This document shows positions 44,156 through 53,027 of a stretch of 64,000 bases of DNA, piece by piece (position 1 is the first letter of the stretch; each line of letters opens with the position of its first letter). Under the pieces are notes generated by a model. That model was given only the letters and a program-made list of their open reading frames with translations, searched no databases and was not told the origin of the DNA. This DNA is from Roseovarius sp. EL26 (lineage in GTDB: Bacteria > Pseudomonadota > Alphaproteobacteria > Rhodobacterales > Rhodobacteraceae). Location of the stretch: NCBI RefSeq assembly GCF_900327775.1, contig NZ_OUMZ01000006.1, positions 1 to 64,000 of the forward strand, given 5' to 3'. Made by a program: the position numbers and the translations under genes.

Positions 44156-45060
44156 TTGGCCTCTCCCGTAATTTTGGCAATCGCCGTGTTCATGGTGCGG
44201 ATCACTTCTTCGAGCGCGCGCTTGTCATCTTTATTCAAAGGCTGCAGTGGCTTGCGCGGCGGGCCTGCTTGAATGCCACGCGTGCTGAGGCCATGCTTGA
44301 TGCATTGAATAAATTTGCCGCCCTGCTCCAAAACCCGCATCAGCGGCATCATCGCCGACATGATGGCCCGACCCTTGGTGTAGTCGCCCTCAATCACACA
44401 GGCTTGATAAAGTGCAACGTGCGCTTCGGGTGCAAAGTTTGAGCCGGCACAGACCCAGCCTTTGGCACCCCAAGCAAAGAATTCCAGTGCCTGATCATCC
44501 ATGCCGCATAGCAAACCCAGATGCGGGTAATCACGGGCAATCATGTGCAAGCGGTTGATATCGCCAGAGCTTTCCTTGATTCCGCAGAAATTCGGGGAGC
44601 GACCAAGACGGTCCAGCGTCTCTTCATCCATGTTCACGCCCATCCGACCCGGATAGTTATACAGCATCACCGGCATATCGACAGCGCGGTCGATGGCCAG
44701 TGCGTGCAAGGCAACCTCGCGACCGGTAGGAACAGCATAAGGCGGGGTGGCCACCAAAATGGCGTCCATATCTAGATCTTTGGCCACTTTGGCATATTCA
44801 ATGCTGTCTTCGGTGCGAATGGCGCCGGTTCCACCAACCAAAGGCACGCGACCTTTGATTAGCTCCTTGACACGCTGCATCAGCCAAACACGTTCTTCAA
44901 AAGTCTGGGCGTAGTATTCACCGGTTGTCCCAGCCACGATAATTCCGTGCACGCCACCTGATATCAACAACTCAACCGTTTCTGCAAGCTCTTGCTCTTT
45001 AACGGTAAAGTCGTCGTTATAGGGCGTGACGATGGGTGTCCATATCCCTTCAAACTGCAT
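44152..45060 (-). CDS. DHDPS-family lyase/deaminase
   Basis: A 302-residue class I aldolase-type TIM barrel: VAGTTGEYYAQT (the phosphate-like GTTGE loop), MLYNYPGRMG with the catalytic Tyr, and the Schiff-base Lys in CGIKESSGD. The family includes N-acetylneuraminate lyase, dihydrodipicolinate synthase and the 1-pyrroline-4-hydroxy-2-carboxylate deaminase of hydroxyproline breakdown. A true dapA role is unlikely in a GntR-led catabolic operon. Paired with an ALDH, the deaminase reaction giving 2-oxoglutarate semialdehyde is the best guess. Confidence 0.88.
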   Translation of the reverse strand: MQFEGIWTPIVTPYNDDFTVKEQELAETVELLISGGVHGIIVAGTTGEYYAQTFEERVWLMQRVKELIKGRVPLVGGTGAIRTEDSIEYAKVAKDLDMDAILVATPPYAVPTGREVALHALAIDRAVDMPVMLYNYPGRMGVNMDEETLDRLGRSPNFCGIKESSGDINRLHMIARDYPHLGLLCGMDDQALEFFAWGAKGWVCAGSNFAPEAHVALYQACVIEGDYTKGRAIMSAMMPLMRVLEQGGKFIQCIKHGLSTRGIQAGPPRKPLQPLNKDDKRALEEVIRTMNTAIAKITGEAK

Positions 45061-45754
45061 GTTTCATGTCCTTCATGGCAAAAACGTCGATTGGCAGCGG
45101 GTCCGGGCTGACGAACTGCTCCAATCGATCGCGGGAGAGATTCCAATGTTCCAAAGTGAGCTCGAGCGCCTTGTTTGGCTCTTGTTGTTCGATTGCTTCG
45201 ATCATCTGCTCGTGATGCTCAATCGCTGTTTTGATACGGTTTTGGTCGTCTTCGGATTTTGGCCGATAGAATGTCTGGCTCATACGGGTGTGATCAATCA
45301 GCATGCGGTTGAGGCTGGGCAGCAAATACGGGTTTTGTGACATCTCACCAATTTTCCAATGAAACCGGTGGTTCATAATGGATGACTGCCCAGCGTCGCC
45401 ATCAAGGGTCGCCGCCCCATGGGCGCGCTGTATCTCTTTCAACTCTTCAATCTGACTGATGCGGCGGTTTTCTGCAGCCAGCTTGGTGGTGCTCGCATAG
45501 ATCATCGGTGCGGTTTGAAAGAACATCCGCAAAGACGTCAGATCCATGGAGGCCACTTTAGTGCCACGGTTTTGCTCACTCCGCAGATATCCTTCACCGC
45601 TCAAACGCTGAAATACCTCACGCATCGGCGTGCGCGAGATGCCGTATTGCTCACACAAAGCGGCCTCGTCCAGATCACTGCCAGGGGCAATATCCAGCGT
45701 CAAAATCCGCATACGAATGTCTTCAAGGCATTGGGTTTTACGATCCATGTCCAT
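45050..45754 (-). CDS. GntR-family (FadR-type) transcriptional regulator
   Basis: A 234-residue regulator: an N-terminal winged helix (DEAALCEQYGISRTPMREVFQRL, SEGYLRSEQNRGTKVA-like GEGYLRSEQNRGTKV) and a helical FCD ligand domain with metal-binding His residues (NHRFHWKIG, HEQMIEAIEQ). It is the first gene of the nine-gene leftward operon and its end overlaps the lyase gene by 11 bases. Two overlapping perfect inverted repeats start 16 bp upstream of its ATG, so autoregulation and induction by the pathway substrate are likely. Confidence 0.92.
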   Translation of the reverse strand: MDMDRKTQCLEDIRMRILTLDIAPGSDLDEAALCEQYGISRTPMREVFQRLSGEGYLRSEQNRGTKVASMDLTSLRMFFQTAPMIYASTTKLAAENRRISQIEELKEIQRAHGAATLDGDAGQSSIMNHRFHWKIGEMSQNPYLLPSLNRMLIDHTRMSQTFYRPKSEDDQNRIKTAIEHHEQMIEAIEQQEPNKALELTLEHWNLSRDRLEQFVSPDPLPIDVFAMKDMKHAV

Positions 45755-45769
45755 TCCGAATCTTTAATT

Positions 45770-45795
45770 TATACGAAATGTATACAAAATGTATA
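45770..45795. promoter_or_regulatory. Candidate GntR operator, two overlapping palindromes
   Basis: TATAC-GAAAT-GTATA (45770-45784) overlaps TATAC-AAAAT-GTATA (45781-45795) by four bases. Both arms are perfect and share the same 5-bp spacer length. The position 16-41 bp upstream of the gntR start codon fits a repressor site over the core promoter. Confidence 0.75.
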
Positions 45796-45890
45796 AATTT
45801 TGAAAGAATTAAATTTCAACACGCAAAGGTTGAGGTTTAGAAACGCCAACCGAGATGAAATAGAACCAAAATTTGAGATTACCTTGCAGA

Positions 45891-46721
45891 TTAAGGCATA
45901 ATCTCTTTCAAATACTGCGGTGTCTCAATGACCTGTCGCGCATCAAGCCGGTATTCCACCAACTCATCAGAAAATGCTGGATCGTTGGTCTGGCTTCTTA
46001 CGACTTCGCCCATTTGAAAACAGTGCTGCTGCCAAGCAAGCTTTAGCTCCTGCGTGGATAATTGCGTCCATTTTTGATGCGTGTTTCGATCATGAAGACG
46101 CTTCCAATAGAGGGGTTCAGGTACTTTTCTCAAATCTCCGAAACAGGCTTGCTGTATTATCCAAGTAGAATCGACGCTGAAATTTGTGGGAATGTTCGGC
46201 TGCATTTTCAAAAGCGGCCAATCACTCGGATGCCGCCGCATCAGTGCACGGTAACTGTAGCCACTATACAAATTGCGCATGATGTATTCGAACCGTTCAC
46301 GCATTGGCCCGCGCACTTCAGAAGCAGGTAAAATGCCATCTTGGAGTTCGATATCGCTATAGGCAGCGAACGTATTCTGATCATTTTGCAAAATTTCCAG
46401 ACACGCCTCGATATATCTGGGTCTCAATATATCATCGTGCGGCAGCAACATAAAATACTGCCCTCGCGCACGTGAGAGAGCGAAATTGCTATTTTCCACC
46501 CAGCCGAGCTGTTTTGAAACGTTAAAAATCCTTATTTTTTTATGCTTCCGATACTTCTTTAGGTCGGGTGTTGGATAAGCGCCATCATTCGATACGACAA
46601 TCTCGATATCTTCCACAGTTTGGTTCAGAGCACTCTGTATAGTCGCATTGATAAAGTCCTGACTTTGGAATGCTGGGATGCAGATCGAAACCAAAGGCTT
46701 TTTTCGCAAGAACGAAAGCAT
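45891..46721 (-). CDS. Family 2 glycosyltransferase
   Basis: A 276-residue GT-A glycosyltransferase: VSICIPAFQSQDFINATIQS, EDIEIVVSNDGA, and the DxD-like FMLLPHDDILRP metal site. It probably moves an activated sugar onto a surface glycan or lipid. The end (DARQVIETPQYLKEIMP) is helical. It follows the FAD-dependent oxidoreductase gene by 3 bp, so the two form a pair; no other polysaccharide genes are nearby. Confidence 0.88.
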   Translation of the reverse strand: MLSFLRKKPLVSICIPAFQSQDFINATIQSALNQTVEDIEIVVSNDGAYPTPDLKKYRKHKKIRIFNVSKQLGWVENSNFALSRARGQYFMLLPHDDILRPRYIEACLEILQNDQNTFAAYSDIELQDGILPASEVRGPMRERFEYIMRNLYSGYSYRALMRRHPSDWPLLKMQPNIPTNFSVDSTWIIQQACFGDLRKVPEPLYWKRLHDRNTHQKWTQLSTQELKLAWQQHCFQMGEVVRSQTNDPAFSDELVEYRLDARQVIETPQYLKEIMP

Positions 46722-46724
46722 AAA

Positions 46725-47942
46725 TTACGCGCCCTCCAAAATTGCCTCAACACATTGAACTGCGCACCTTGCGGTGGAGGTATATTTGCCAGTTTCAATG
46801 CTCCAGTAACCCTTGCTCAGCTCGCTAGGCCCATGATCGTAACGTTGATGAAGCATGCTTGACGGGTCGCTGATATCCGTTTGGCCTCGCGCCATGATGA
46901 AATCACCTATAAGTTTGGTTTTCACCGGGAATTCAATCGCGTTTTCTAGCTTTTTATATGTTGGGTCGATTGTAGAATATCCCCCCCACGTCTTCCTGCT
47001 CAAATCCTCTGATCTGGTTTCGAGACAGGGGCGACCACCTATAATATCTTCGGTAGATGAGAAACACATACCTACAGGATACCAACTACAGTACAAACTA
47101 TCATTCTGTTCGTAATAAACGCTATCGCCATAGCTGCCCGACGTCGCGGTGGCGTTTTTCGGTAACTCGTCCCCAAAATAATGAGATGCATTTTCCAAAA
47201 GAACGCCAAACTTGAAGCGTGTAAACCATTGTTCTGCAGATGGAAAACCAGATCTTCGGTCGATATTGCGCCTGTCGGCCCAGGCCGCATTTACCACAAC
47301 ATTGAACGGTCCATCCGGTTGGCGTTCAGGATCCTCAAAGAGGATCTGCCATTTCCCTGCACGATGTTCGGTACGCTTTATGCGGGACTCCATCATGGTT
47401 TCAATACGTGGGTGCGCGCTCACACAGCGCCGGACTGCACGCGCGATCCCAAAAGGCCAAAGCCCTCTTTCTTGTGTTGTAAAACAAGCCGCGTCTGGAG
47501 CAGAAGAGCTATGGTTTATTTCAAAATCTGGGGTTTCCGCTTGACCAAGATATGTAAGGTTAAGGTGTTGCTTTCGCTCCCGGACCTGCGTTTCGACGCG
47601 CTTGAAGTGATGTTTAATCTCCTCTACAGAAACTTTGCTGTCTCGAGGGACGAAATAGTCAAAGGTGTCAAACAAACATGCTTCGAACTCTTTGGCAGGC
47701 ATCCATCGTTCTAGGATAGCTCGGAACATCAGGGCATCGTCAATGAGACGCACAGCAGTGTTAAAACCTTTATCAGCCGCGTAGACATAGCCAAGATGGA
47801 TCTTGCCCTCATTCGCGGTCGATGCACGCGTAAGTAGCTCTTTCTCTTGATCGAAGATCACGACAGAATGACCACGGTCCGCAAATTCCAAAGCAGAAAT
47901 ACACCCCGTAAGGCCGCCACCGATAATTGCGATCTTCATCAT
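46725..47942 (-). CDS. FAD-dependent oxidoreductase (DAO fold)
   Basis: A 405-residue flavoprotein: MMKIAIIGGGLTGCISALEFADRG is the FAD-binding fold and STANEGKIHLGYVYA the following substrate-loop. The C-terminus has GYWSIETGKYTSTARCAVQCVEAI, lining the active site. Similar proteins occur beside glycosyltransferases in surface glycan clusters, probably as sugar or amine oxidases. Substrate unknown. It heads a two-gene unit with the glycosyltransferase; upstream at 48018-48048 lies an inverted repeat TTAGGTC...GACCTAA. Confidence 0.82.
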   Translation of the reverse strand: MMKIAIIGGGLTGCISALEFADRGHSVVIFDQEKELLTRASTANEGKIHLGYVYAADKGFNTAVRLIDDALMFRAILERWMPAKEFEACLFDTFDYFVPRDSKVSVEEIKHHFKRVETQVRERKQHLNLTYLGQAETPDFEINHSSSAPDAACFTTQERGLWPFGIARAVRRCVSAHPRIETMMESRIKRTEHRAGKWQILFEDPERQPDGPFNVVVNAAWADRRNIDRRSGFPSAEQWFTRFKFGVLLENASHYFGDELPKNATATSGSYGDSVYYEQNDSLYCSWYPVGMCFSSTEDIIGGRPCLETRSEDLSRKTWGGYSTIDPTYKKLENAIEFPVKTKLIGDFIMARGQTDISDPSSMLHQRYDHGPSELSKGYWSIETGKYTSTARCAVQCVEAILEGA

Positions 47943-48160
47943 TTCTTTCCTAGAACTGGCTTTTTCTACTCAACATGCTCTCAGAAATGTTGAGAATTCC
48001 GCCCGTCTATCGCGCGTTAGGTCAGCGCACAAGTCGTGCGACCTAAGTCACGGTCCCCATAATTTCAAAATCATCCCCCCCAATGAGAGGCGAACACGCA
48101 CTCACATGATGGGCAACAGGCTTCACACTAGAGACAGAAATTGGCCTTCGATCCAGATCT

Positions 48161-48979
48161 CTAACCTTCTTCTGTCCAATTTTCGATAATCTCCACCGCC
48201 TCTTGTGCAGTTTCAACGAATTGGAAAAGATCCAGATCTTCGGCCGAAATAGTGCCTGCTTCAGCCAGTGCTTCCCAGTTAATGATACTGCGCCAGAACT
48301 CTTCACCAAACAGCAAAAATGGCACCCTGCCCATCCGGTCCGTCTGAATCAGAGTGAGCGCCTCGAACATCTCGTCCAACGTGCCGAAACCACCCGGGAA
48401 GCAACAGATCGCGCGGGCGCGCATCAGGAAGTGCATCTTACGGATGGCGAAGTAATGGAAATTGAAACACAGGCCCGGGGTAACGTATTCGTTCGGGGCC
48501 TGCTCATGTGGCAACACGATGTTGAGGCCGATAGAATTGCCACCCGCATCTCGCGCGCCACGATTTCCGGCTTCCATCACGCCGGGGCCGCCGCCGGTGG
48601 TCACAACATATTCACGCCCATAGCTCTGCATCGATTTTTCCGTCATCAGGCGGCCAAATTCACGGGCTTCATCATAATACTTCGAAAGATTGGCCAGTGT
48701 TTCAGTCCGGGCCTCATTCTTTTTGCTGGGCTCAGGAATACGGGCACCACCAAACAGGATGACAGTACTGTTGATCCCGCGCTCATTCAGGATCATCTCA
48801 GGCTTGAGCAATTCCAGTTGCAACCGAACGGGACGCAGTTCATCCCGGCACAGAAACTCCTCATCTGCAAAGGCCAAACGATAGGCCGGGGCACGGGTTT
48901 GCGGCGTGTCGGGAACCTGCTCGGCCGTGTTACGGTCAGAGTGGGCATCACGAAAGCGGCGTTTACGATCTTCATTCAT
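48161..48979 (-). CDS. LOG family protein (TIGR00730-type)
   Basis: A 272-residue Rossmann-fold protein with the LOG/'lysine decarboxylase-like' signature: VVTTGGGPGVMEAGNRGA and CFPGGFGTLDEMFEALT (PGGxGTxxE). Family members are cytokinin riboside 5'-monophosphate phosphoribohydrolases or general nucleotide 5'-monophosphate nucleosidases, not decarboxylases. The extra N-terminal 60 residues are typical of the longer bacterial subgroup. Single gene, divergent from the threonine dehydratase gene. Confidence 0.92.
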   Translation of the reverse strand: MNEDRKRRFRDAHSDRNTAEQVPDTPQTRAPAYRLAFADEEFLCRDELRPVRLQLELLKPEMILNERGINSTVILFGGARIPEPSKKNEARTETLANLSKYYDEAREFGRLMTEKSMQSYGREYVVTTGGGPGVMEAGNRGARDAGGNSIGLNIVLPHEQAPNEYVTPGLCFNFHYFAIRKMHFLMRARAICCFPGGFGTLDEMFEALTLIQTDRMGRVPFLLFGEEFWRSIINWEALAEAGTISAEDLDLFQFVETAQEAVEIIENWTEEG

Positions 48980-49055
48980 GGCTTGCAGATCCTGTATATG
49001 TGTTTTCTACAAGAGGTATCCCTTCCATTTGGTAAAGACCAGAAAAAGAGACATT

Positions 49056-49979
49056 ATGATGAATTGGCAGCAACAGATCAGTGACGCACAGGCACGCATT
49101 GCCGGATATATCCGTCAGACACCGGTGATTACCGCAACTGGAATTGCGGGGCAGGGTCATGTTGAGTTGAAGCTGGAACAGATGCAACACACTGGAAGCT
49201 TTAAGGCGCGCGGGGCCTTTAACACAATGCTCTCCAACGTCGTACCTAAGACCGGTCTGGTCGCCGCCTCAGGTGGCAATCACGGGGCGGCGGTGGCTTA
49301 TGCTGCGGCCAGTTTGGGGCACAAGGCTCGGATTTACGTGCCCGAAATGGCAGGCCCGGCCAAGATTGACCTGATTAGGCAGTTGGGGGCTGATCTGGTT
49401 GTGGTGCCTGGGGCCTATGCCAATGCATTAGAGGCGGCAAAAACCTATGAGGCCGAGACCAGCGCGATGCAAATCCATGCCTATGACGCCCCCGGCACAG
49501 TGATTGGGCAGGGCACCCTGATGGCAGAATGGGAGGCTCAGGGGCTACAAGCCGACACAGTGCTAATCGCCGTGGGTGGTGGCGGGCTTATCGGTGGGGC
49601 GTTGGCTTGGCTGGGTGGGCGACGCAAGGTGGTCGCGGTTGAACCTGAAACCTCCTGCGCTTTGAACGCTGCGTTAAACGCAGGCGCGCCTGTCGATGTC
49701 GAAGTGTCGGGCATTGCAGCAAATGCACTAGGCGCACGGCGGATTGGTGACATTTGTTTTGATTTGGCGCGCGAACAAAACATGGAATCGGTTCTTGTCA
49801 GCGATGCGGCAATCCGGGCAGCACAAGAATGGCTCTGGCGCGAGATGCGGCAATTGGTTGAACCAGCAGGGGCTGCAGCATTGGCTGCGCTGATGTCAGG
49901 GGCATATCGCCCATCGCCGGACGAAACACTGGCGATTCTGGTCTGTGGCGGCAACATTGCACCCGATCCATTGACCTAA
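49056..49979 (+). CDS. Threonine/serine dehydratase, PLP-dependent
   Basis: A 307-residue fold-type II PLP enzyme: the Schiff-base Lys in [23 protein letters not shown], and the glycine-rich phosphate loop GGGGLIGG. It should deaminate L-threonine or L-serine to 2-oxobutyrate or pyruvate. No regulatory ACT domain is present, so it is of the short catabolic type. The start at 49056 is used because the upstream open frame overlaps the divergent gene. Confidence 0.9.
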   Translation: MMNWQQQISDAQARIAGYIRQTPVITATGIAGQGHVELKLEQMQHTGSFKARGAFNTMLSNVVPKTGLVAASGGNHGAAVAYAAASLGHKARIYVPEMAGPAKIDLIRQLGADLVVVPGAYANALEAAKTYEAETSAMQIHAYDAPGTVIGQGTLMAEWEAQGLQADTVLIAVGGGGLIGGALAWLGGRRKVVAVEPETSCALNAALNAGAPVDVEVSGIAANALGARRIGDICFDLAREQNMESVLVSDAAIRAAQEWLWREMRQLVEPAGAAALAALMSGAYRPSPDETLAILVCGGNIAPDPLT

Positions 49980-50095
49980 GGGCAGTCCCAATTTCGGTTT
50001 GCCGCGTTTGCGCTACCAGTCGTCGCATTGCACGTCGTCGCCAAGCGCCTTATAGGCCATGCCAGACAGGAAAGAATTCAGCCACGGAGAGCCTG

Positions 50096-50923
50096 ATGTC
50101 AAACGCGCAACTTGAACAAGCCATCGAAGCCGCATGGGACGTGCGGGACACAATCACCCCAGCCACCACCGGTGAAAGCCGCGAAGCCATCATCGAGACG
50201 CTGAATGCGTTGGATAACGGCACATTGCGCGTGGCGCAAAAACTGGACGACAACAGTTGGCATGTGAATCAATGGGCAAAAAAGGCGGTTCTGCTGTCCT
50301 TCCGCTTGAATGATATGGCGATCATCGAAGGTGGCCCGGACAATGCCGGTTGGTGGGATAAGGTGCCATCGAAGTTTGACGGCTGGGATGCCGATCAGTG
50401 GACCAAAGCAGGTTTCCGCGCGGTTCCCGGCTCAATCGTGCGTCGCTCGGCCTATATTGCCAAAGGCGTCGTGCTGATGCCATCGTTTGTGAACATCGGT
50501 GCCTACGTTGACGAAGGATCGATGGTTGACGGCTGGGCCACTGTCGGCAGCTGCGCGCAGATCGGTAAAAACGTCCACCTGTCGGGTGGCGTCGGCATTG
50601 GTGGAGTTCTGGAGCCAATGCAGGCCGGGCCGACCATTATTGAAGACAACTGCTTTATCGGCGCGCGTTCCGAGGTGGTCGAAGGTTGCATCGTGCGCGA
50701 AGGCTCGGTTCTAGGCATGGGCGTGTTTATCGGCCAGTCGACCAAAATCGTTGACCGTGAAACAGGCGAAGTCTTTTACGGTGAAGTTCCACCCTATTCA
50801 GTGGTCGTTGCCGGATCGATGCCAAGCAAAAACAACGTATCGCTCTACTGTGCGGTGATCGTGAAACGGGTTGACGAAAAGACCCGCTCAAAAACCGGTA
50901 TCAACGAGCTGCTGCGCGACTAA
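50096..50923 (+). CDS. dapD: Tetrahydrodipicolinate N-succinyltransferase
   Basis: A 275-residue left-handed beta-helix acyltransferase that succinylates tetrahydrodipicolinate in lysine/DAP synthesis. [14 protein letters not shown] starts the protein, [20 protein letters not shown] and [20 protein letters not shown] are hexapeptide repeats, and [13 protein letters not shown] ends the coil. GGAGAG precedes the ATG. Works with DapE (54295) and DapF (27901). Confidence 0.97.
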   Translation: MSNAQLEQAIEAAWDVRDTITPATTGESREAIIETLNALDNGTLRVAQKLDDNSWHVNQWAKKAVLLSFRLNDMAIIEGGPDNAGWWDKVPSKFDGWDADQWTKAGFRAVPGSIVRRSAYIAKGVVLMPSFVNIGAYVDEGSMVDGWATVGSCAQIGKNVHLSGGVGIGGVLEPMQAGPTIIEDNCFIGARSEVVEGCIVREGSVLGMGVFIGQSTKIVDRETGEVFYGEVPPYSVVVAGSMPSKNNVSLYCAVIVKRVDEKTRSKTGINELLRD

Positions 50924-52517
50924 GCCTACCAGCATTCGATACGTTACAGAACACACAGGGCGCGGTGATGAGCCGCGCCTCTTGCGCCCGGGCCTCAGGG
51001 CGGGCGATGGGGCCATAACCCATCTGATCAATGGCCAGTTCAGGGAACAGGGCAAACACCTCTTCCCGCACTTCATCATCCATATCCTGCATCACGGTTG
51101 GGCCGGGGTACAAGCTTTCGCTTTCCAATCCATCCGTTGTGACAATCTCGTGCTGATCAAACAGCAGATGAACGTAAGTGACATCACCCCCCGGACAGGC
51201 GCGAATGCTGTGTTCGTTGATCAGATGCCGCGCCTTGACCAACACCTCTAGCACGCCACAACATAGCTCGGCCCGCCAGCCACGCAACAAGATGCGATGC
51301 TGCTGGGAAACCCGGATGCATCCGTGGTTGCCCAGCGCAGTGGCACCAATTTCAATCGGGGCATAGCGCCCAGTGGCTGGTACCGTGCGCCGCCCAACCC
51401 AGCACACCGGTTGCAACCCATGATCACGTGTCGGGATCAGATCACCGGGCTGCACATCTTCCACCGGGCGAGGGCCTTGATCCGTATCAATCAGCGTACC
51501 CAACACAAAACAGGGTACGGTCTTGTTCAGGGTAACAAAGGCAATATCAGTATTTCCAACTTCGTCCTCAACTTTGTAGGAAAAGGCGTTGCTGTCGTCA
51601 TCAGCGCCATCTGACTGCACCTCGATGCCATTTTCGGTCAAGGTGATCACTTCGCCAGAGGGTAGCGTGATCTGGTCACCCTGCACGACAGGTTGACCGT
51701 TGATTTCAGTAATGGTCAGGGTGCTACTCGCGCTGCTGCTGTCATTGGCCAACAGATCAAATTCACCGTTTCCGTCATATTCAATCTGGTCATCTTCGGC
51801 GACCAGTGCAGTTTGTACAGATCCGCCTGCGATCAGCAGGTTACTGTCGTAATGGGCATCCCCGCCATCAGCTATACCGATTTTGATGGTGTTAATCTGA
51901 TCTGGATTAACCGGGGCTTTCAGCGTCAGCGTAACGGTAAAGCCGTCCATTTCAGTGTTATACGGATCGGTTGAGGCGGGGTTGTCGACATAGAGGTTTT
52001 GATTGCTCTCATTATTGATGTTGTTGATTGTAATGTCGCCGGTGCCAACCGTCAGCTGTGCCGGTTCCCCATTCACCCAGACACCCACCGCATCGTTAAA
52101 ACCAGAATCGACATATTCAAGATACTCCTCGGACGAGAACACAACCTGCATGGTCAGGGTGCTGCCCTCGGGGGTAAAACTTGCCTCAAAAACTGATGCA
52201 TCATAGGTTTTCTGGCCTGAAATATCCTCCAGATCGTCATCCCCGGACTTCTTCTGGTTCGTACTGGTTGAGGATTTGACATTGGCATCCCCTTTGCTGT
52301 TGGTGACGTCTTTCGCCTTGCCCGTGGATAAAATGACCCCGCTATCCGATGGCGTGATACCCGGCGCAACATTATCGCCATCTGAGAACACGCCAGAGGC
52401 CGTGCCAGCACCGGTGTAGCTGGCGGTCTGTATGGTGATCCCGTTACCAAAGATTTCCTGCGCCATGTCCATTGCGCTGGCTTTGGTATCAATCGGCAAT
52501 TCCGAGGCTTTGACCAT
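50901..52517 (-). CDS. Choice-of-anchor L and Hint-domain protein
   Basis: A 538-residue, acidic, probably secreted protein without a classical signal. Residues about 10-215 form a choice-of-anchor L domain ([36 protein letters not shown]). Then a bacterial Ig-like repeat region leads into a C-terminal Hint domain from [20 protein letters not shown], with Cys at the splice-type position and the His block SQQHRILL. Hint domains self-cleave; here it is near the end, so it would release a short C-terminal piece or form a thioester. Its tail overlaps the convergent dapD end by 23 bp. Confidence 0.87.
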   Translation of the reverse strand: MVKASELPIDTKASAMDMAQEIFGNGITIQTASYTGAGTASGVFSDGDNVAPGITPSDSGVILSTGKAKDVTNSKGDANVKSSTSTNQKKSGDDDLEDISGQKTYDASVFEASFTPEGSTLTMQVVFSSEEYLEYVDSGFNDAVGVWVNGEPAQLTVGTGDITINNINNESNQNLYVDNPASTDPYNTEMDGFTVTLTLKAPVNPDQINTIKIGIADGGDAHYDSNLLIAGGSVQTALVAEDDQIEYDGNGEFDLLANDSSSASSTLTITEINGQPVVQGDQITLPSGEVITLTENGIEVQSDGADDDSNAFSYKVEDEVGNTDIAFVTLNKTVPCFVLGTLIDTDQGPRPVEDVQPGDLIPTRDHGLQPVCWVGRRTVPATGRYAPIEIGATALGNHGCIRVSQQHRILLRGWRAELCCGVLEVLVKARHLINEHSIRACPGGDVTYVHLLFDQHEIVTTDGLESESLYPGPTVMQDMDDEVREEVFALFPELAIDQMGYGPIARPEARAQEARLITAPCVFCNVSNAGRLSRAAAR

Positions 52518-52673
52518 TGCAGTACTCCGCTCATTTGAATGCGAAACAAGGCTAGGGCAAAGAAATGTGGGGGCCGTTTACAGGCGAGTAGAATCTATTT
52601 CCAATTTTAGGAAAATCCGACTCATCACCAGCTCGCGATTGACGCAACTCGCCATGACGGGTAGGTGCGCGGC

Positions 52674-53015
52674 ATGACACAGTCTCAAAAAAACAGCAAA
52701 CAGCAGGTTTTCACCCTGCTGGTCGAAATTGGCCGCAAAGACGGTGACGGCCTACCCACTAAGGCAACCGGTGCCGCACTGGTTATCTATGCCAGCGGCA
52801 TTGATGAGGCTGAAGCCGTGCGCGAAACCGTTGCCATCCTGAAGCAAGCCGATACCGCGCCACTAGATGTGTCAGGCTATGGAACGCTGGAAGAGCGTGA
52901 GGCCGAAGGTCACGACATCAGTGATGAAGAACGCGTGTTGATGCAACGTGCGCTGGACGAAAACGCCGTTATCGTCGCCCAGATGACACCGTTTTACGAT
53001 GACGCACCAAACTGA
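52674..53015 (+). CDS. Conserved hypothetical 113-aa protein
   Basis: A 113-residue acidic protein with a predicted beta-alpha-beta character: QVFTLLVEIGRKDGDGLP, GAALVIYASGIDEAEAVRET, ending in DENAVIVAQMTPFYDD. No known motif. Coding character is strong and the gene has its own space between two leftward genes. A GTG at 52665 is an alternative start. Confidence 0.7.
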   Translation: MTQSQKNSKQQVFTLLVEIGRKDGDGLPTKATGAALVIYASGIDEAEAVRETVAILKQADTAPLDVSGYGTLEEREAEGHDISDEERVLMQRALDENAVIVAQMTPFYDDAPN

Positions 53016-53027
53016 AATCAAGGTTGA

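Noticed and set aside
44152..45060. DHDPS-family gene as dapA (4-hydroxy-tetrahydrodipicolinate synthase)
   Set aside because: The fold fits, but the gene is embedded in a GntR-led catabolic operon between an ALDH and the regulator, so a biosynthetic role is unlikely.
48018..48048. TTAGGTC...GACCTAA inverted repeat as a terminator
   Set aside because: No T tract follows on either strand, and both neighbouring genes are leftward, so a terminator is not well supported; noted only as a hairpin.
48203..49084. A 293-codon forward frame opposite the LOG gene
   Set aside because: It is antisense to a gene with clear catalytic motifs and has no motif of its own.
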